Notes under the pieces: model-generated
Told to the model about the DNA's origin: nothing
What the model saw: the letters and a program-made list of their open reading frames with translations, nothing else
Database searches by the model: none
Shown: positions 15,065 to 18,466 of the stretch, in pieces
How positions within the stretch are numbered: the stretch's first letter is position 1
Layout: the number at the start of each line of letters is the position of its first letter
Assembly: GCA_964569425.1 (NCBI GenBank)
Contig: CAZMVD010000080.1
Coordinates: 1 to 18,466 of the forward strand
DNA: 18,466 bases
From: JACQXM01 sp964569425
GTDB taxonomy: Bacteria > Planctomycetota > Phycisphaerae > UBA1845
Direction: 5' to 3'
Program-made: the position numbers and the translations under genes

Positions 15065-15093
15065 ATTGGACCGCGGAAACGCAGTACTGTCAA
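15065..15093 (-). promoter_or_regulatory. Promoter for tRNA-Gln
   Basis: Consensus TTGACA (15093-15088), 17-bp spacer, TCCAAT (15070-15065; four of six). Predicted start is about 6 nt before the mature tRNA 5' end. Confidence 0.7.
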
Positions 15094-15201
15094 GGGAATC
15101 TCGGCACGTGACAGGGTGGTGCTGCATCTTGCCGGCTGACCCCCGAAAGGCACTCTCGCGGATAGCGATCCAGGTGCGCGAAACCGCCGGTCCGCCGGGG
15201 G

Positions 15202-15585
15202 TCAACTGACCATGAAGCTGGTCAGCAGGTTGCCCAACCGCAGCACCAGCAACGACGTTCCAGCCGGTCCGTGCCGGCGACTGCGCCGTCCCCGAAGGTT
15301 CGCCAGTCCCGATACCACCTGGACCACGTAAAGCACCAGAACGCCCACGCTGATGAGGATGTGCACGATCATCAGCATGCCCATCTTGGCCTTGGCACTG
15401 GCGATCGCATCGCGCGCCACTTCAATGTACACCACCATCGCCAGATCGACCACAAACGCGGCCAGCATCAACGGCACGTGAACTCGCGGGCGGCGGCGAT
15501 AGATGTAGCCCACGACCAACGCAACGCACACGCCGATGCTGATGATCTTCAGAGGAGACAGCTCGATCATTTGACTTTCGTCCAT
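15202..15585 (-). CDS. Small integral membrane protein, weakly DUF420-like
   Basis: This is 127 aa from the ATG at 15585. An in-frame TTG at 15651 and an ATG at 15570 are alternatives; none has a clear Shine-Dalgarno. Hydrophobic segments lie at about 12-29, 37-55 and 69-93, with a shorter one near 110-125. A basic RGRRSRRH loop (98-105) predicts that this side is cytoplasmic. The segment VGYIYRRRPRVHVPLMLAAF recalls the GY-RRR-H-M-AF pattern of DUF420 proteins, often found near respiratory genes. Conserved-looking histidines H36 and H75 flank or lie in membrane segments. Function is not known. It is upstream of tRNA-Gln on the same strand. Confidence 0.7.
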   Translation of the reverse strand: MDESQMIELSPLKIISIGVCVALVVGYIYRRRPRVHVPLMLAAFVVDLAMVVYIEVARDAIASAKAKMGMLMIVHILISVGVLVLYVVQVVSGLANLRGRRSRRHGPAGTSLLVLRLGNLLTSFMVS

Positions 15586-16119
15586 GGCACGGGAGACTTC
15601 GGCCGCACGCACCGCGCCAAACAGGTACGCGACAGCTCTCCGATTCGGCAATGTATAGTCGAAGAAAACCCTTCGGCCAATGATACGATTCGTTCAGGGC
15701 CCGCCACGGATGCCGGCAACAGGCTGTTCTTCGAGTTTGCCGGTACTACATCCTCTGCCCTCTCTCCCGGAGGGCGCGAGGTTCATCAGGGCTGTGGCGC
15801 GGTCCGCATCCCAATTCGTGCCGGGGCGTTTGAGCCGCAGCGTGAGGTTTCCGCACATAGCCTTGGTGGAACCGGAAACGATGCCCTATTCTCGGTCCGG
15901 CTCCGCCGAGTACGCCACCATCGCCCACCGTCCCACGATGAAATTCCACAACCAGCGCAGGGCATTCTGTTTGGCCGACGTCCGCAACATCTTCTGCGCT
16001 TCTGCCCCCTTTGATACCCTTGGCTGGCGGCGCCCCCTGCTCGACGGCGCCGAGGGCCGATCGTATGCCGCCCGGCAAGGAACTCGCCGAAGGCGCCCTC
16101 GACCGGCTACAATGCGACG
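15586..16119. other. About 530 bp without a recognisable gene
   Basis: Open frames exist on both strands but their translations are Arg/Pro/Ser-rich and look like noncoding GC-rich DNA. TACAAT at 16108-16113, six bases before the downstream ATG, could be a -10 for the MBL gene. No RNA gene or repeat was seen. Confidence 0.5.
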
Positions 16120-16881
16120 ATGCAGACGTTCTCGCTCAACTCCGGATCCAACGGCAACGCGATTTACGTGGAGGCCGACGGCGTACGTCTGCTCTTCGAC
16201 GCCGGGATCAGCGGATCGCTCGCCCAACAACGACTGTCGCATTACGGACGGGACATACGCGATGTGGATGCCGTGATCATCTCACACGATCACATTGACC
16301 ATATCCGTAGCGCAGGCATTTATCAGCGCAAGTTCGGACTGCCCGTCTACGTGACCCAAGCCACGCTGGCGGCAACCTGGTGTCGGCTCGGGCCCATGAC
16401 CGACGTGCGCCATTTTCGATCGGGTGACTCGTTGAGCTTTGACCGGGTGACCGTCTTTACCATACCCACGGCGCACGACGCCGCCGACGGCGTGGCGTTC
16501 GTCGTCGAATGCGACGGACGTCGGCTGGGCATCCTGACAGACCTCGGCCACCCTTTCGACGGTTTGCAAGAGGCCCTCGAATCGGTTCACGCAGCCTATT
16601 TGGAATGCAACTATGACCCGGAAATGCTCAGGTCGGGTCCCTATCCGGTTCAACTTCAAGCGCGGATCCGCGGCCCGGGGGGCCACTTGTCCAACGACGA
16701 CTCAGCGGTGCTGTTGAGGAACTGCGGGCGGGAACGCCCATCGTGGGTTGCCGTTGCCCATCTGAGTGAGGAAAACAATCGCCCCGAGCTTGCCGTCAGC
16801 GCCCAGCAGGGCGCGGTCGGGCGGGATTATCCGGTTTACCTGGCGCCTCGTTCAGGGCCTTCCGAGATGTTCACGGTTTGA
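16120..16881 (+). CDS. MBL-fold metallohydrolase, YycJ/WalJ-like
   Basis: This 253-aa protein begins with FSLNSGSNGNAIYVEADG, typical of the YycJ/VicX/WalJ group. It has the metallo-beta-lactamase motif SHDHIDH (His56, His58, Asp60, His61), His119 (TAHDA), Asp141 (ILTDLGH), and later His189 (GGHLSN) and His214 (AHLSEENN), so a full two-metal site is expected. Homologues are reported as 5'-3' exonuclease-like proteins linked to mismatch repair and cell-wall signalling in Firmicutes. In this lineage the role is inferred only by family; a phosphodiesterase or nuclease is likely. No Shine-Dalgarno is seen, but a -10-like TACAAT ends six bases upstream, suggesting a leaderless mRNA. It converges with the Cys-motif gene. 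Confidence 0.92.
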   Translation: MQTFSLNSGSNGNAIYVEADGVRLLFDAGISGSLAQQRLSHYGRDIRDVDAVIISHDHIDHIRSAGIYQRKFGLPVYVTQATLAATWCRLGPMTDVRHFRSGDSLSFDRVTVFTIPTAHDAADGVAFVVECDGRRLGILTDLGHPFDGLQEALESVHAAYLECNYDPEMLRSGPYPVQLQARIRGPGGHLSNDDSAVLLRNCGRERPSWVAVAHLSEENNRPELAVSAQQGAVGRDYPVYLAPRSGPSEMFTV

Positions 16882-16928
16882 GATATTTGTGGTCAGGACG
16901 AAAAAGCATTACCGCTATTTTCGACAAA

Positions 16929-17225
16929 TTATACTTTGAACGGATTGTCATCATCCTCGTCTTCTGTCTCGCGCTTCCAGCTATCGGCGTCTTCCACGTC
17001 GTCAATCTCCCGTTCGATGTGCCGAAACATCTTCTCCTGAAGCGGCGCCATACGTTGGTTCAATTCGACCGTGGCCTGGTGCGATCGCGAAATGACCATG
17101 AGCTGAACGAGCTGCCACTTGGCCAGGCATTCGGGCTCCTTGATCGTCGAGAAGGGATCGCAGTTCATCCGGGGGGTTCCGTCTCGACCGCGGGTAAAGA
17201 GCTCGCATTGACTGCATTGGATCAT
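16929..17225 (-). CDS. Conserved small Cys-motif protein of unknown function
   Basis: This is 98 aa from the ATG at 17225 (the frame is open further up to 17372, but that extension looks noncoding; GGAGG lies 11 nt before the chosen ATG). Cys4, Cys7, Cys22 and Cys33 form CxxC-x14-C-x10-C (IQCSQCELF ... MNCDPF ... EPECL), resembling a small zinc-binding knuckle. KEPECLAKWQL is followed by a helical, coiled-coil-prone middle (APLQEKMFRHIEREIDD) and a strongly acidic C-terminus. The pattern reminds me of hypothetical proteins shared by Planctomycetota, but I could not check this. It is cytoplasmic, with no signal peptide. Confidence 0.72.
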   Translation of the reverse strand: MIQCSQCELFTRGRDGTPRMNCDPFSTIKEPECLAKWQLVQLMVISRSHQATVELNQRMAPLQEKMFRHIEREIDDVEDADSWKRETEDEDDDNPFKV

Positions 17226-17624
17226 GGCCTGAAGAACCTCCGACGGAAGCCGGTAGAATGGGTGCGCTACTGAATTCCGGCTGATTGTACGCATGGTCGG
17301 GTGGTTCGCCAAGCTGGGAAACGCGGGGCATTTGCGCGATTCTCGCCAAGAAAATTTTTTGCAAGATTTCACTTGCGTAGTTCGCCGAAATGTGCCAAAC
17401 TAGGGTTAGTCCAATAAGTCCTCATACCGACCCGTCCCCCCACGGGTCGGTTTCCCCCAAGGCCCGGTCCACCCCACCGGGCCTACCTTTTGCGCGGAGG
17501 GCGAAAAGGCCCGGGCGCGGCTGTCACGAGATGGACCGGCCTTAGAGCCGATGTGTACCCTCTTCGCGGGCGGTGCGGCTGCTCGTGGCCTGCGACCAGG
17601 ATCGTCAACCGACGGAGTCCCTTC
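17226..17624. other. Divergent intergenic region with AT-rich stretch and inverted repeat
   Basis: This separates the Cys-motif gene from the nitroreductase. An AT-rich block (about 17345-17372) contains the inverted repeat GCAAG-N6-CTTGC (17361-17376), a possible operator. The tandem hairpins follow at 17427-17491. I see no gene. Confidence 0.5.
17427..17491 (+). terminator. Tandem hairpins with C-rich loops and short T-runs
   Basis: Hairpin 1 is CCGACCCGT-CCCCCC-ACGGGTCGG (17427-17450) followed by TTT. Hairpin 2 is AGGCCCGGT-CCACCCC-ACCGGGCCT (17460-17484) followed by ACCTTTT. Each has a perfect 9-bp stem. On the plus strand they look like weak intrinsic terminators, yet no plus-strand gene ends nearby (the closest ends at 16881). 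They could end a small RNA or act as a leader element for the nitroreductase. Confidence 0.6.
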
Positions 17625-18299
17625 ATGCCGGCGCGGTTGATTCCCTACGCCGTAGAACGACGCGACGAAAACGACTTGGCCACCGCAGCCCGAGCGCTGC
17701 GCGCGACCATGGCCGCACGCCGAAGCTGCCGCAACTTCAGCCCTGAACCGGTGCCGCGGGAAATTCTGGAAATGGTGATTGCGGTGGGGCATTCCGCGCC
17801 CAGCGGCGCCAATCGCAAGCCCTGGCGCTTTGTGGCCGTCGACGATCCTGCAATGAAACGAGCCATTCGCCAGGCCGCCGAGGTGGAGGAACGGGAGAAT
17901 TACGAGCATCGCTTCCCGCCCGAGTGGCTGGAAGCGCTTGAGCCGCTGGGCACCGATGCACAGAAGCCCTTTCTGGAAATTGCACCGTGGCTGGTGGTCA
18001 TGTTTCGGATCGACTGGGAAGAAATCGGCGGGCGGCGTGTCCAGAATTATTACCCGGCCGAATCGGCGGGCATTGCGGCGGGCATGTTCCTGATGGCCTG
18101 TCACCAGGTGGGACTGGCCACGCTGACCCACACGCCCAACCCGATGAAGTTCCTTCGGGAAATCCTAGGTCGCCCGCTCAACGAGAAACCTTTCCTGCTG
18201 ATTCCCGTCGGTTTTCCCGCGGACAACTGCATGGTTCCGGATATTCCCAAAAAGCCGTTGCAGGCGGCACTGCAATGGAACGGCGTTTCCAGCACGTAG
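17625..18299 (+). CDS. Nitroreductase-fold flavoprotein, iodotyrosine-deiodinase-like
   Basis: This is 224 aa from the ATG at 17625, preceded by GGAG with 7-nt spacing; an upstream TTG extension looks noncoding. It belongs to the FMN-dependent nitroreductase superfamily: FMN phosphate-binding RRSCRNF (32-38), SAPSGANRKPW (57-67) and a C-terminal LLIPVGFPADNCMVPD (191-206). Comparison from memory with mammalian iodotyrosine deiodinase shows the same lid segment. The three residues that clasp the halotyrosine zwitterion align as Glu89, Tyr93 and Lys114, with identical spacing of 4 and 21. Reductive dehalogenation of halotyrosines is thus a reasonable guess; the physiological substrate in bacteria is unsettled. 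The protein is probably a cytoplasmic homodimer with FMN. Confidence 0.9.
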   Translation: MPARLIPYAVERRDENDLATAARALRATMAARRSCRNFSPEPVPREILEMVIAVGHSAPSGANRKPWRFVAVDDPAMKRAIRQAAEVEERENYEHRFPPEWLEALEPLGTDAQKPFLEIAPWLVVMFRIDWEEIGGRRVQNYYPAESAGIAAGMFLMACHQVGLATLTHTPNPMKFLREILGRPLNEKPFLLIPVGFPADNCMVPDIPKKPLQAALQWNGVSST

Positions 18300-18395
18300 C
18301 GATCTCTTCTCTTGCGCTCGAACAGGCCGCTGGGGGGTCGACGGAATGGCCACGCGCGGCGGTGCCGGGGCGGTTATCACCTGCGTGCTCCCGCG

Positions 18396-18466
18396 TCAGT
18401 CCTCCAACTTGCCCTTTCGGTTCCTCTGTCGTTGCGCATCATCCGAGCCCTGTGATTCAGGGGGCA
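18396..18466 (-). CDS. C-terminal end of an unidentified protein (runs off window)
   Basis: On the minus strand a frame stays open from the window edge to TGA at 18398-18396, encoding 22 residues ending in QRNRKGKLED. The charged end looks like a natural C-terminus, but the piece is too short to identify, and an open run of this length in GC-rich DNA could be chance. Bases 18300-18395 hold no gene. Confidence 0.35.
   Translation of the reverse strand, partial: PPESQGSDDAQRQRNRKGKLED

Noticed and set aside
15854..15877. HIALVEPE, resembling the N-terminal strand of TrmL-type tRNA methyltransferases
   Set aside because: Only eight residues match. The expected NTGNI motif does not follow and the frame continues as non-protein-like sequence. 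Probably chance.

Overview
The window is about 18.5 kb of GC-rich bacterial chromosome. It is probably from a metagenome-assembled genome, since one run of exactly ten Ns sits inside an otherwise intact gene. The contents are mostly housekeeping plus a few accessory genes. The lineage is best read as Planctomycetota, perhaps Phycisphaerae or a relative. This is inference from three things: a 23S rRNA gene with no 16S gene in front of it, a secreted protein with a Cys-Gly/hydrophobic/Arg-rich C-terminal tail, and a short Cys-motif protein of a kind I associate with that phylum. No sequence search was possible.

Positions 1-2350 (minus strand) hold the 5' two-thirds of a 23S rRNA gene, cut by the window edge. 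Helix 45 carries an intervening sequence (IVS, 674-1119). Its arms form a 31-bp stem with a single mismatch and are built from tandem 7-bp repeats. Inside lies a complete 121-aa four-helix-bundle (S23-type) gene with a strong ribosome binding site. Upstream of the rRNA (2351-2714) are a sigma70-like promoter, a boxB-like hairpin and a boxA element. A divergent endonuclease IV gene begins about 100 bp beyond the promoter. The 23S gene therefore appears to be an independent, antiterminated transcription unit unlinked to 16S.

Positions 2818-8180 hold nfo (AP endonuclease), an alpha/beta hydrolase whose catalytic His is replaced by Asn, and, convergent with it, a 1150-aa single-chain type IIG restriction-modification enzyme. 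Positions 8300-12518 (plus strand) hold panD with a near-consensus promoter, an NDUFA9-like atypical SDR containing the assembly gap, gpmI, and a class I-type polyphosphate kinase 2. The last two are 31 bp apart and are probably co-transcribed.

Positions 12741-15585 (minus strand) hold a secreted trypsin-like protease with an Asp/Gly-rich linker and a C-terminal anchor, a stand-alone flavodiiron-type metallo-beta-lactamase-fold protein, tRNA-Gln(CUG) with its own promoter, and a small membrane protein. Positions 16120-18466 hold a YycJ/WalJ-like MBL hydrolase, a convergent 98-aa Cys-motif protein, a tandem C-loop hairpin pair (possible small RNA or leader), an iodotyrosine-deiodinase-like nitroreductase with all three halotyrosine-binding residues, and the last codons of a minus-strand gene that runs off the window.

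The most unusual part is the 23S locus: an unlinked rRNA gene with its own boxB/boxA leader, carrying a protein-coding IVS with heptamer-repeat ends.
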